Source: Chloroflexota bacterium (GTDB taxonomy: Bacteria; Chloroflexota; Anaerolineae; UBA2200). From it: 64,000 nt of DNA. Below the pieces are notes generated by a model that saw nothing but the letters and a program-made list of their open reading frames with translations, did no database searches and was not told the DNA's origin. Location of the stretch: contig JACIWX010000003.1 of assembly GCA_014360755.1 (NCBI GenBank), positions 347,678 to 411,677 of the forward strand, in the 5' to 3' direction. This document shows, piece by piece, positions 54,037 through 62,993 of the stretch. Position 1 is the first letter of the stretch. The number at the start of each line of letters is the position of its first letter. Position numbers and translations under genes: made by a program.

Positions 54037-55554
54037 TTACGGTACGCAATAGGGGAAATACGGTATCCAAATATAGTAGATACGCGTGGGGGTACTCGTC
54101 GGCGTGGGCATTAATGGCGCGGTTGGAGTTGGCGTGGCGGTAGACGTTGGCATGGCGGTGGGTGTCGCCGAGGGAGTGGGCGAAGGCGTCGCAGTAGGAG
54201 TGTGCGTTGGGCCTGGTAGCAGGTCAGCCAGGGCGCGATACATGTTCAATCTACCCCAGCCAAGGTAGGGGTCAGGGCCTGGATAGAGGCTTGAATTCAC
54301 ATCATCGGCTTGTGTTTCCAGCCTTTGCTTGATTTGCACATTGGTGAAGTCAGGCCGCCAGCTCCAAAGCAGCGCTGCTGCGCCAGATACATGGGGTGTG
54401 GCCATGGAGGTGCCTCGCTTGTAGTAGTAGTCATATGGTGGCAGCCACGTGCTGAGAATAGATTCACCAGGCGCTGCAATATCTACTTCGGACCCGTAGT
54501 TGGAAAAGCTGGCACGCTGGTCATTGGCATCGGTTGCTGCCACTGCCATCACCTCGGGGTATGCGGCGGGGTAGAGAACACTTCCCCCATTATTGCCCGT
54601 TGCAGCGACAATGAGAGCCCCTCTGTTATAGGCATAGCGAACAGCATCTCGGAGCAGAGACGAGGGCTCCTCTCCTCCCAGGCTGAGATTAATGACCTGA
54701 GCGCCGTTGTCTACGGCGTAAACAATTCCAGCAGCAATATCATAGTAATAGCCATCGCCGTGTTGGTCTAACACTTTTACCGTCATCACACGGGCACCCC
54801 AGGAGACCCCTGCGATGCCAATGCCATTGTTCGTTTCGGCAGCAGCAATACCGCTGACATGGGTGCCGTGGCCATTGTCGTCTTGGATGACGGGGTTTTC
54901 GTATGGCTGGCAGATGCCGGTCGAGCAATTCTGGTAGAAGTGCCAGCCGTGGATGTCATCTATCTTGCCATTCCCGTCATCGTCTATGCCATTGCCGGGA
55001 ATCTCTCCAGGGTTGGTCCACAGGACATTACGCAGGTCTGGGTGTTCCAGGTGGATGCCTGTATCCAATATTGCGATGATTATCCGCTGGCAGTGCGCCA
55101 TGTCCCAAGCCTGTGGTGCTCCGATTTTGGGTAAAGCCCATTGATAGGGCCATCGTTCATCGTTGGGCACTTCCAAGGCTTGTGCTTGATAGTTCAGTTC
55201 AGCGTACTGGACGGATGGGTCGCGTTGGAGTTGTTCTACCATGGGCTTTTCTGCACCGGCAGGCACTTGCCATAGCGTTACGTCCAGTTGGGGAAGACGA
55301 GCCAGAATTTTCCCTTGTGCTCCATCGGGGGGAGACAAAAGAACCAGGGATTTGTCTGGCGATTTGTATTTGATCAGGATTTGACCCGGAATGTAGGGTT
55401 GGCGCTGGGAAGATATTGGTGGATCTTGTGCACGCGTAGGCGGAATAAAAGCCATTCGTACAATTACTCCAATGGTTAGCGCCAAGACCAGAGGAAACCA
55501 GAGGGGAAACCTGGAAGAACTTTTACGGGTGGTGCCTTGAATGGGTCGGGTCAT
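54037..55554 (-). CDS. secreted subtilisin-like serine protease (S8)
   Basis: ATG 55554 is preferred to upstream in-frame starts because it gives a proper signal segment (FPLWFPLVLALTIGVIV). The 505-residue protein has an inhibitor-like propeptide (about 55-125: PGQILIKYK to VQYAELNYQ) and a full catalytic triad. Asp164 is in AILDTGIHLEHPDL, His229 in NGHGTHVSGIAA and Ser383 in GTSMATPHVSG, with oxyanion Asn321 in ATGNN. It ends in a Thr/Pro/Ala linker and the tail YYIWIPYFPYCVP, a looser version of the LP tail of its neighbours. It faces the large surface protein genes and could process or turn over surface proteins. Ribosome site weak. Confidence 0.93.
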   Translation of the reverse strand: MTRPIQGTTRKSSSRFPLWFPLVLALTIGVIVRMAFIPPTRAQDPPISSQRQPYIPGQILIKYKSPDKSLVLLSPPDGAQGKILARLPQLDVTLWQVPAGAEKPMVEQLQRDPSVQYAELNYQAQALEVPNDERWPYQWALPKIGAPQAWDMAHCQRIIIAILDTGIHLEHPDLRNVLWTNPGEIPGNGIDDDGNGKIDDIHGWHFYQNCSTGICQPYENPVIQDDNGHGTHVSGIAAAETNNGIGIAGVSWGARVMTVKVLDQHGDGYYYDIAAGIVYAVDNGAQVINLSLGGEEPSSLLRDAVRYAYNRGALIVAATGNNGGSVLYPAAYPEVMAVAATDANDQRASFSNYGSEVDIAAPGESILSTWLPPYDYYYKRGTSMATPHVSGAAALLWSWRPDFTNVQIKQRLETQADDVNSSLYPGPDPYLGWGRLNMYRALADLLPGPTHTPTATPSPTPSATPTAMPTSTATPTPTAPLMPTPTSTPTRIYYIWIPYFPYCVP

Positions 55555-55595
55555 TGTACGGAGCAATATGCCTTGACAAGCTACATGGTAGGAAG

Positions 55596-55628
55596 GGAGG
55601 CGAATGGACACGTTGCCCATTCGCCTCC
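55596..55628 (-). terminator. hairpin between the M6 and S8 protease genes
   Basis: GGAGGCGAATGG (55596-55607) pairs with CCATTCGCCTCC (55617-55628), a 12-bp stem just past the M6 protease stop codon. The T-run is poor. Terminator-like, probably limiting read-through to the subtilase gene. Confidence 0.55.
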
Positions 55629-55654
55629 TCGTTCCGGCCAGGTTCAGGTGCAGC

Positions 55655-58600
55655 CTAGCGCACAATAGTGGTTGTCGCGCTGGCTGTAACGGTTTCGATC
55701 CAAGGGTGCGACACGGTGATGGTGGTTACTACCTGGCCAGTTGCGGTGGAGAAGGTCCACAGGGTGAACTCTTTGGTCCAGGTAGCGCCGGGGGCCAGCG
55801 ATGGGATCACCCAAGAAGATGGGTTGGTCCAGATGATATAGGCTGGGCCGGTCCAGGTTGCAACCACACTCACATTGTTCAGTGTAGCACCACTCTGGTT
55901 CGTTACCGTGGCGGTGTAGCGGATTGGCCGTACAGGACCAGTGAACTGTGGCGCGGTCAGAGTGGCCGTAACCCAAGGCAGCTTGGTGGTTGCGGTCAGG
56001 TGATAGGTCCCGCGGCCACGGATGTTCACGATAGCCTCGTTGATGATGGCACCTGTAGCGAGAGGATCCACCTGCACCTGATAGGTGATGTAGGCATCTG
56101 GCGTGTGCAGAACCTTGCCACCAACGCGGCCTCCCCAGATGATGCGTCCACGCTCATCCATGTCTCTGCGGGTCAGCGGGTCTTTCACAAACTGGGCGCC
56201 GGTCAGTGAACCTTCGACGAAGGTGGTGCCCTTGGGGATAGGGATGTCCACTGTCGCCAAAGCGCTCGTGCTGGCAGCATCTTTGATGTGTACCACGTAG
56301 GTCAGGATGTCACCTGGTGCAGCGCTGGTCTTGTCCACCATCATCTCGCCGAGGAAGGTATCGGTATTGTTCCAGACAAGCACTTTGCCCCAGGACAGGT
56401 CAGGCGCTTCCTCGATGACCTTGATGTGTACGCCGTAGTTGTTCTCACCTGGGTTGCCGGTCGTGCCGCCATAACCTACACCCGAGGGATACCAGTACCA
56501 GGCAGAACGGCCACCAGGGTATTCAGACCCATCGAAGCGTAAGGGGAAGCCCTCAGGATACTCTGGCGGTGCAACGCCGTAATGGTCTGGAGCAGGCACC
56601 ACACAACTCGAATCCCAGTCTTTGGTTGCCCAGATCAGGCGGGGGTCGCCTGGGCCGCGCGGTACATACTCAAGGCCTGGATACCAACCCAGTGAGTCAT
56701 GGAAGGCGGACACGGCAGGCCTGGAGGGGAATTCCTCATCTGGGTTATAGTTGCGCCAGCGCTCGGTGACACGGAATGGCTCTGTATCGCGCAGACCAAA
56801 GGCGGCATCGCGCATCTGGATACGGCCGTGCAGGTTCGCAACTTCGTTCACATAAGCCGAGGTGGTAGAGCGCCAAGGCTCAAAATGGGCATCTACGAGC
56901 AAGCAGGCGCCCTTGGGCCCAAAGGCGGGGCCATCAGCCAGGTACATGAACACTTCGTTGTCCGTGTACTTGAAGTTGCGGTACCACAGTAACATGCCAA
57001 AGTCCTTGATGTTGTAGCGGCCACTGACCAAGCCCGCATCGAACCCGCAGGCATTGCGCCATTCCGCGATGTAGTAATGCGGATAGTAGAAGTAGCCATC
57101 GAAGCGAGTCCATTCTTCCACTACCCACTTCCCATTCGTGCCCTCGGCGTCATCGGAGAAGATCTCCGTTCCATCGGCGGTGATGACAATGTCATCCAGG
57201 AACCAGCCTAGACCGAGGACGGCTGGGTCGGTCTCGTAGCGGAAGCGCAGCAAGACATTGCTCTGGCCAGCATAGGCGCTGAGGTCCACCGTTTCATCGA
57301 GCCAACCCTCACTAAAGCCGGTGTAGCCAGGCATCTCGTCGCTGAAGAAGCAGCTGGGGTCATGCTCATCGGTGGTGGTCGTGCCAGGCAGCGAGGTCCA
57401 TGTTTCGCCGCCGTCGGTAGAGACCTGCACGAAGCCAAAGTCCCAGCCCTCTTCAATGTCATACCAGGTCTTGAAGGTCAGTGCAGCGCTGGTCGCTGCG
57501 CTGAGGTCCAGCGGCGTGGCGAGGGTTAACTTGGCATCCAGGTAGTTCTGCCTGCCACTGTACCACATGTACTCGCCGCTGGCAGGTGCTACAGGCTGCT
57601 CAATCTGGGAAGGCAGGTTGATAATCAGCGAATCCTCTGTGCCCTCTGGTGGGCTACAAGCCTGGCCTAGGACAACCTCTGTCTCTGGGCTCATGGTGTT
57701 CAACACAACCGGATCGTTCCAGCCCAGGAGATATTTATGCCAGGGGTCGAGCCCGGGTGGCACTGCTCCCTGTGGCCAGCCCCCGCCCCAATCGTCAGCC
57801 ATCAAAGTCCAGAAGCCAGGTGAAGTCTCCCCAGGGTTGTAAGCGTAAAGGTCAATGGCACCAAGGCTGTGGGCAAACTCGTGGGCGAATAACCCCACGT
57901 TGCCATTTTCCGCCATCATGGTGTAGGGGCCGATCTTCAGGCCGGTATTGCCAATTTCATAGTAGGGCCAAACTGTCCAGCTATGCGACCAAATCGCATG
58001 TTCGCCCACTCCTGATTCCACCAGCAGGGCCGTGCTGTCCTCTTCGCCCAAGCCAGCGTGCACGATCATGACCCGGTCCAGAACGCCATCGCCATCCTGA
58101 TCGTAGCGAGCCCAATCAAAGTCCGGATAGGCGGCGACACAAGCATCAATGGCGTCTTTCACGAGGTCGCGGGGGTCTCCACCGCCGGGGAAGAATCCGT
58201 CGGCCAACCCTGAATAGCCAGCCGAGCGAGCACCAGGACAAGCATCAGCGCCGTACCAAGCTTCGGAATGCGGCACTTGTACCCAGCCAATGACATCACC
58301 ATCAACCGTGTACAAGCCTTTGGACTGCTCTTCATAGTAGCGTTTCAGGCTATAGCCTCGTAGATCAATGGTAACAGGAGTACCATCGCCCAGGGTGTAC
58401 TCGATGTAAACGCCATCGCCGAAGAGCATGTTCCAGTAATGCTCGCGGCTAAAGTCTTCTGTCCAAATGGCGTTATAACCGGGGTGAGTCGTAGAAGCAG
58501 GTCTGGGGATCTGGTTGTGCAGCGGTCCAGAATAGGTGAAGGTCTGGGTTTCGGTGATGATGCCGGAGCAGTCACCATAATCCTCGTAATCCACGACACC

Positions 58601-58939
58601 GGGGTCACCGATGGGATCCCAGATGTCACCAGGGTTCCAGGTCGCTGTGTCTGTGCCCGCGAACTCAACCAGGATGACCAGTAGGCGGTCGCTGCCTGTT
58701 TTCGCCAGGGCTGCTGCTTCAGCCGTGCGCCCTTGCATGAGCAGGTTCTCGCGCTTGAGCAGGCGTTTGTAATCAATAGGGTTCGGTGCATCCTTGGGTT
58801 TAAAGTACTTGGGTTTGGCGGGTACAGTCTCCTCCAGAGTAGGAACAGGAGGCTGTGCCGCTACAGCCGCTGGCAGTATCGCGAGCAGCATAGCCAGGAT
58901 GGTCAGAAGAGCAAAACTTCTTACGAAAGCCTTTCTCAT
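55655..58939 (-). CDS. secreted M6 (immune inhibitor A-like) metalloprotease
   Basis: The 1094-residue protein has a signal peptide, a propeptide-like region, and the zinc motif HEFAHSLGAIDLY (His353, Glu354, His357, Asp of the third ligand), matching the M6 HExxHxxGxxD signature. Upstream are the VEFAGTDT and MIVHAGLGEEDST segments typical of InhA. After the catalytic domain comes a beta domain with a calcium- or MAM-like look (SGRQNYLDAKLTLATPLDLS to FSDDAEGTNGKW). A DUF11-like domain (VDKTSAAPGDILTYVVHI) and a final Ig-like unit follow. AGGAGG lies 7 nt before the ATG. Its promoter is about 310 nt upstream. M6 proteases degrade host or matrix proteins in known cases. Confidence 0.93.
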   Translation of the reverse strand: MRKAFVRSFALLTILAMLLAILPAAVAAQPPVPTLEETVPAKPKYFKPKDAPNPIDYKRLLKRENLLMQGRTAEAAALAKTGSDRLLVILVEFAGTDTATWNPGDIWDPIGDPGVVDYEDYGDCSGIITETQTFTYSGPLHNQIPRPASTTHPGYNAIWTEDFSREHYWNMLFGDGVYIEYTLGDGTPVTIDLRGYSLKRYYEEQSKGLYTVDGDVIGWVQVPHSEAWYGADACPGARSAGYSGLADGFFPGGGDPRDLVKDAIDACVAAYPDFDWARYDQDGDGVLDRVMIVHAGLGEEDSTALLVESGVGEHAIWSHSWTVWPYYEIGNTGLKIGPYTMMAENGNVGLFAHEFAHSLGAIDLYAYNPGETSPGFWTLMADDWGGGWPQGAVPPGLDPWHKYLLGWNDPVVLNTMSPETEVVLGQACSPPEGTEDSLIINLPSQIEQPVAPASGEYMWYSGRQNYLDAKLTLATPLDLSAATSAALTFKTWYDIEEGWDFGFVQVSTDGGETWTSLPGTTTTDEHDPSCFFSDEMPGYTGFSEGWLDETVDLSAYAGQSNVLLRFRYETDPAVLGLGWFLDDIVITADGTEIFSDDAEGTNGKWVVEEWTRFDGYFYYPHYYIAEWRNACGFDAGLVSGRYNIKDFGMLLWYRNFKYTDNEVFMYLADGPAFGPKGACLLVDAHFEPWRSTTSAYVNEVANLHGRIQMRDAAFGLRDTEPFRVTERWRNYNPDEEFPSRPAVSAFHDSLGWYPGLEYVPRGPGDPRLIWATKDWDSSCVVPAPDHYGVAPPEYPEGFPLRFDGSEYPGGRSAWYWYPSGVGYGGTTGNPGENNYGVHIKVIEEAPDLSWGKVLVWNNTDTFLGEMMVDKTSAAPGDILTYVVHIKDAASTSALATVDIPIPKGTTFVEGSLTGAQFVKDPLTRRDMDERGRIIWGGRVGGKVLHTPDAYITYQVQVDPLATGAIINEAIVNIRGRGTYHLTATTKLPWVTATLTAPQFTGPVRPIRYTATVTNQSGATLNNVSVVATWTGPAYIIWTNPSSWVIPSLAPGATWTKEFTLWTFSTATGQVVTTITVSHPWIETVTASATTTIVR

Positions 58940-59258
58940 TTAGTTCCCTCCTTTGGTAATTTAGATTCTACTCGGTTTGCGTGCTTTTCGTAGGCGTGCT
59001 TTTTTCCATCACCCCCTTTCGTAAAGGTTGTGGTGCCAAGCAGTTGCATTGGGCAAGCTGGCTTGCTGCGCCTGTAGCAATCCTAAATGACTGCTCACCA
59101 AATCGAGCCTGGCAAGCGGCTGAAATTATCGCTCTGAATATGACCCCCGTGAACGTAGCACTGGATATGATAGTGTTTCCAACCGAGTTCGGACTGTCAC
59201 GAGATGGCTTTTTAAAGGGTGCTTACATGGCAAATGTGCAAGGGGAATTTGTACTTAC
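58940..59258 (-). other. long 5' leader of the M6 protease gene, no protein-coding gene seen
   Basis: This stretch lies between the perfect-consensus promoter and the start codon. It contains two copies of AAAAGCACGC about 17 bp apart and a purine-rich AGGGGGTGATGG. I see no convincing gene; a forward-strand open frame at 58981-59265 has no ribosome site or protein features. It may carry an untranslated regulatory element, but no known riboswitch was recognised. Confidence 0.4.
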
Positions 59259-59287
59259 ATTATAGCAGAAGCATCCAGACTTGTCAA
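59259..59287 (-). promoter_or_regulatory. perfect-consensus sigma-70 promoter, probably of the M6 protease
   Basis: Reverse-strand TTGACA (59282-59287) and TATAAT (59259-59264) have a 17-bp spacer, the optimal form. The transcript would start near 59252, pointing at the protease gene. Confidence 0.82.
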
Positions 59288-59329
59288 TTGCAGGCTTTCC
59301 TTCTTCGAATTTTGCTTTGGTTCTGGCGC

Positions 59330-60397
59330 TTAACGGCCGCTAACGGGATAGGGAGCAGTGATGTCATAATAAGTTACAACAAGAATGAGCACCAGCATCA
59401 GGATGATGCCCACGAAATGGATTAGGCTTTCACGGGCTGGGTCTATCCGTTTGCCGCGCAAAGCCTCGATGGCGACAAAGAGTAGGCGGCCGCCATCTAG
59501 GCCTGGGAGAGGCAACAGATTCGTGGCTGCGAGTGCTGCGCTGAGGGTTGCCGTAAGGTGTAAGAGGGGGAACCACCACCCACTGGTAACCATCTGTTGG
59601 GCAGCTTGCCCGGTCAGTTGAGCGATGCCAACAGGTCCGACAGGACGCACCAAATCCACCGGGATGAGACCGCGCAGCAATTTTATGGGTAGTAAGAATA
59701 ACGATGAGACGGAGAGCAAAGTTTCTATTACCCCTCGATGGGCAGCTTCTAGCCATGAGTAAGAGACGATTTCTACCCATCCTGCATCGTTACGCACTGC
59801 CACCCCTCGCGACTCAGGTTTTACGAACCAGGGACCTCCAGGCGGCAGAGACAAGGTCAAGCGACGCCCTTGACGGCGGAGGGTAACCTTACGGATATCC
59901 CCATTGACCGACCTGGCGTATACGATCAGGTCCAGTACTGAGGAGACCTCATAGTCATCCACAGCCAAGATAAGGTCATTGTCCTCAAAGCCTATCGCTT
60001 GGGCTACGGAACCTGGCAGCACTTTTTGCACCCCTACTGCCAGGTCATGCGCGACAGGCCAACCGGTGGCGAAGCAGATGCTGAAGATAACTGCGGATAA
60101 CAACAGATTCAGCATGGGACCACTAAGCAGGAAAGCGGCACGTAGAGGAGCGCTCTTATCCATGAACAAGGTGCCGGGTTCTCCTTCTTCTGCCAGGCGG
60201 ACAAAGGCTCCAAAGGGGATCAGATTGAGGGTATAAGCGGTTTCGCCAGCGCGAGCAAGGGTAATGAGGCGGGGGGGATATCCCAGCCCGAATTCTTCCA
60301 CATGCAACCCAATCCTTTTGGCAGCGATCAGATGGCCTAGTTCGTGGACAAACATAAGCAGGCTTAGCACAACGACGGCAGAAACGATGATGGGCAA
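59330..60397 (-). CDS. rseP: site-2 protease (M50), RseP-like
   Basis: The 355-residue membrane protease has the metal motif HELGH in the first helix (residues 18-22, FVHELGHLIAAKR) and the third ligand in NLLPLPGLDGGRLLFV near the C-terminal helix. A PDZ domain is in the middle (LPGSVAQAIGFEDNDLILAVDDYEV). RseP-type enzymes cut transmembrane anti-sigma factors or signal-peptide remnants. The start is TTG with AAGGAGGG only 3 nt away, slightly short. The neighbouring surE is on the same strand, about 100 bp upstream. Confidence 0.93.
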   Translation of the reverse strand: MPIIVSAVVVLSLLMFVHELGHLIAAKRIGLHVEEFGLGYPPRLITLARAGETAYTLNLIPFGAFVRLAEEGEPGTLFMDKSAPLRAAFLLSGPMLNLLLSAVIFSICFATGWPVAHDLAVGVQKVLPGSVAQAIGFEDNDLILAVDDYEVSSVLDLIVYARSVNGDIRKVTLRRQGRRLTLSLPPGGPWFVKPESRGVAVRNDAGWVEIVSYSWLEAAHRGVIETLLSVSSLFLLPIKLLRGLIPVDLVRPVGPVGIAQLTGQAAQQMVTSGWWFPLLHLTATLSAALAATNLLPLPGLDGGRLLFVAIEALRGKRIDPARESLIHFVGIILMLVLILVVTYYDITAPYPVSGR

Positions 60398-60494
60398 GAT
60401 CCCTCCTTACAAACTAACGGATGTCTATTGCCAGGCCTTTTTGCTTAGCATTATACTCCAAGAGGAAGTTTTTCACAAGCGGGCATTGTGTGGC

Positions 60495-61340
60495 TTACGT
60501 TGCAGCATCGTTTGTAGATAACCTCTTCTGTAGAAGTGGCAAATCAATCTTAGCCGTGAGGTCAATGGTCAGTGGACTAATAGAAACCACTCGGTCTACA
60601 ACCACTGCATAAATGTCAGAATCGGGTTCCAATGTGTCATAGTTGATTTCCCTGATATAGCCAGAAAGGCGCTTTTGTCCTTGTAAATCGGTGATCACAG
60701 GGGAGAGCCAGTATTGCTGACGAGAAACGCGGGTCAACCGCCAAGGGGTATCGGGTTTGGCGGTGCAAGGCACATCGAGCTTGAGGATGTCCACACCTTC
60801 GGGCATGCCATGAGCGAGCAACCACCTAGCCCATCGTTGCACAAATACGGACGCAGGGTGGAAATCAATGTCAGGACTTTGGCTAAAGTGGTACTTTTTA
60901 TCCGTCTCCAGCGACGCAGCCAACGTCGGGATGCCAAAACTAGCTGTTTCAATCGCTGCCCCTATGGTGCCTGAAATGGTGATGCTTGCGCCTAGGTTTT
61001 CGCCATAGTTGATGCCCGAAATGGCTAGGTCTGGCATCCTGGGCAAGAGGCACAGCAAGCCGTATCGCACCGTTTGCGCAGGCGGCTTGTCCACTGCAAA
61101 AGTGCGCACCTCTACGCCATCTATGACTAGACTGCTCTCTTCGACGTGGAGCGGGCCATTCAGAAAACTGCGGCTGAGGCCTGAACGCTGCATTGTCGGA
61201 GCGACTACCCAAACTTCTGCCAGGGTAATAACACTGCGCACGGCTGCAATTAACCCTGGCGAGGTTACTCCGTCATCATTGGTGATGAGAATCAAAGCGT
61301 GGTTTCCTCTATCCATTGCAACTTTGTGTCCCCTTTCCAT
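60495..61340 (-). CDS. surE: 5'/3'-nucleotidase SurE
   Basis: SurE hydrolyses 5'- and 3'-nucleotides and short polyphosphate. The 281-residue protein has LILITNDDGV (metal-binding Asp22, Asp23), the SGLSRS loop, TVRYG, and AISGINYGENLGASITISGTIGAA with the Asn of the active site. The ATG at 61340 has AAAGG 5 nt before it; an in-frame ATG at 61316 (MDRGNHALI) is an alternative. A TTGACA box at 61376-61381 (reverse strand) is close, with only a weak -10. Confidence 0.93.
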   Translation of the reverse strand: MERGHKVAMDRGNHALILITNDDGVTSPGLIAAVRSVITLAEVWVVAPTMQRSGLSRSFLNGPLHVEESSLVIDGVEVRTFAVDKPPAQTVRYGLLCLLPRMPDLAISGINYGENLGASITISGTIGAAIETASFGIPTLAASLETDKKYHFSQSPDIDFHPASVFVQRWARWLLAHGMPEGVDILKLDVPCTAKPDTPWRLTRVSRQQYWLSPVITDLQGQKRLSGYIREINYDTLEPDSDIYAVVVDRVVSISPLTIDLTAKIDLPLLQKRLSTNDAAT

Positions 61341-61401
61341 TCTTGCCTTTCAATCTTCGACAAGTTTGTCCCTTTTGTCAAATGTTCGGCTTCCTCTCAA
61401 G

Positions 61402-61431
61402 TTGCCCGCAAGATGATAAGAGGAGTACAAT
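61402..61431 (+). promoter_or_regulatory. sigma-70-type promoter of the GT2 gene
   Basis: TTGCCC (61402-61407, 4/6) and TACAAT (61426-61431, 5/6) have an 18-bp spacer. It lies in the 137-bp divergent gap to surE. Confidence 0.5.
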
Positions 61432-61477
61432 AGCGCAAGCGCATCATTGTGGAAGAGCTACACGGAGAGAGTTCTGC

Positions 61478-62974
61478 ATGTTTTTATTGGAGGTGGTATA
61501 CGGGGTCTTGGCGGCATGGCTGGCTGTGTATGGACTGAACAGCCTAGCATTGACTTTTATCTATCTCTGGAGAAGAGCGCCACGGCCGCCTATCACATTA
61601 CAAGACGAGAATTGGCCTGTTGTTACTGTGCAGTTGCCCATTTACAATGAGCGACATGTGGTAGAGCGCTTGATTGCTGCTGTCGCTGCCCTGGACTATC
61701 CACGTGAGTTGCTACAAATTCAAGTGCTGGATGATTCCACTGATGATACTACAGCGATTGCACAGCAAGCAGTAGCGCATTATGCGCGGCAGGGGATACA
61801 GATCGAATATCTACATCGTGCCCAGCGGATAGGGTTTAAGGCTGGGGCTTTGGCTGAGGGCTTGCGTCGTGCACGGGGAGAGTTGGTGGCTATTTTTGAT
61901 GCTGATTTCGTTCCGCCGGCAGATTTCCTACGCCGCATTGTGCCTTATTTCTCCTCAGCCAATATCGGTTGTGTACAGGCACGGTGGGGGCATTTGAACC
62001 GCACCTATTCTATCCTGACACGGGTTCAGGCAATGGGCATAGATGGGCATTTCGTGGTAGAGCAAGGAGCGCGTAGTCAATCGCGTTTCTTCCTCAATTT
62101 CAATGGCTCTGCAGGCGTATGGCGTCGGGCTTGTATTGAGGATGCAGGGGGGTGGCATACAGATACGTTGACCGAGGACCTTGACCTCAGCTACCGTGCT
62201 CAGTTGGCGGGATGGCGCATCCTCTACGTGCCCGGTGTGCAAGTGCCGGCGGAATTACCCCCTCAGATGGATGCTCTGCGCCGCCAACAAGCGCGCTGGG
62301 CACAGGGAAGCATCCAAGTGGCACTGAAGCTTTTGCCCTTGCTATGGCGCAGTAGGCAATCCTGGTACATCAAGTGCGAGGGAACGCTCCATTTGACTGG
62401 CTATCTGGTGCATCCCCTGATGATTGCCACCTTGCTGTTAAGTTTGCCTATGTTATTCGTCGATAGCAATGCCACTGCTTTTGTGCCTTATTTCCTCTTT
62501 GCCACGGTAGGGCCACCATTACTGTACTTAGTAGCGCAGTACGAACGCGGCCGTGGCTGGTGGCGTGAATTGCGCTTTGCACCATTTTTGCTATTGCTTG
62601 GCATGGGATTGGCTTTGAACAACACGGTAGCGATGATGCGTGCATTGCTTGGACGGCAGGAGGAATTCCAGCGTACGCCCAAGTTTGACATCCGTGAGAA
62701 CAGCGGTCATTGGCATGGCAGCACATATGCGTTGCACTGCAGCCCGCTCGTCGGGCATGAATTGTTGCTCGCTGTATTTTCCCTGTTCGTGGCGGCACTG
62801 GCGATGCACGGGGAGAGCTATTCCCTTGCTTTGTGGTTGGCTTTGTATGGATTGGGCTATGCTTATGTTGCAGGGACAAGCCTTATTCAAGGCTTGCAAC
62901 AGCGAAATAAGGGACTACGCCAGCGAAGAGGCGATGCCCGTGCAAAAGAAGCCAGCGTGATGCGAGTGCATTGA
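61478..62974 (+). CDS. GT2-family membrane polysaccharide synthase (glucomannan/cellulose synthase-like)
   Basis: ATG 61478 has GGAG upstream and is preferred to a much longer in-frame start. The 498-residue enzyme has an N-terminal membrane helix, then a processive GT-A domain with the D,D,D,Q(Q/R)xRW set: DD at 85-86, DAD at 141-143, TED at 232-234 and QQARW at 270-274. About four or five membrane helices follow. This is the layout of beta-glycan synthases such as bacterial CslA-like mannan/glucan synthases, which use nucleotide sugars and export the chain. No PilZ domain is visible. Converges with mutY with 19 bp between stops. Confidence 0.9.
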   Translation: MFLLEVVYGVLAAWLAVYGLNSLALTFIYLWRRAPRPPITLQDENWPVVTVQLPIYNERHVVERLIAAVAALDYPRELLQIQVLDDSTDDTTAIAQQAVAHYARQGIQIEYLHRAQRIGFKAGALAEGLRRARGELVAIFDADFVPPADFLRRIVPYFSSANIGCVQARWGHLNRTYSILTRVQAMGIDGHFVVEQGARSQSRFFLNFNGSAGVWRRACIEDAGGWHTDTLTEDLDLSYRAQLAGWRILYVPGVQVPAELPPQMDALRRQQARWAQGSIQVALKLLPLLWRSRQSWYIKCEGTLHLTGYLVHPLMIATLLLSLPMLFVDSNATAFVPYFLFATVGPPLLYLVAQYERGRGWWRELRFAPFLLLLGMGLALNNTVAMMRALLGRQEEFQRTPKFDIRENSGHWHGSTYALHCSPLVGHELLLAVFSLFVAALAMHGESYSLALWLALYGLGYAYVAGTSLIQGLQQRNKGLRQRRGDARAKEASVMRVH

Positions 62975-62993
62975 CAGCCGGTAACGCGGCGAG

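Noticed and set aside
55555..55665. Longer subtilase start at the TTG at 55665
   Set aside because: It overlaps the preceding gene's end and the terminator-like hairpin, and puts 37 residues before the signal segment.
58981..59265. Forward-strand open frame of 94 codons in the leader region of the M6 protease
   Set aside because: No ribosome site, no signal or domain, and it lies opposite the predicted leader and promoter.
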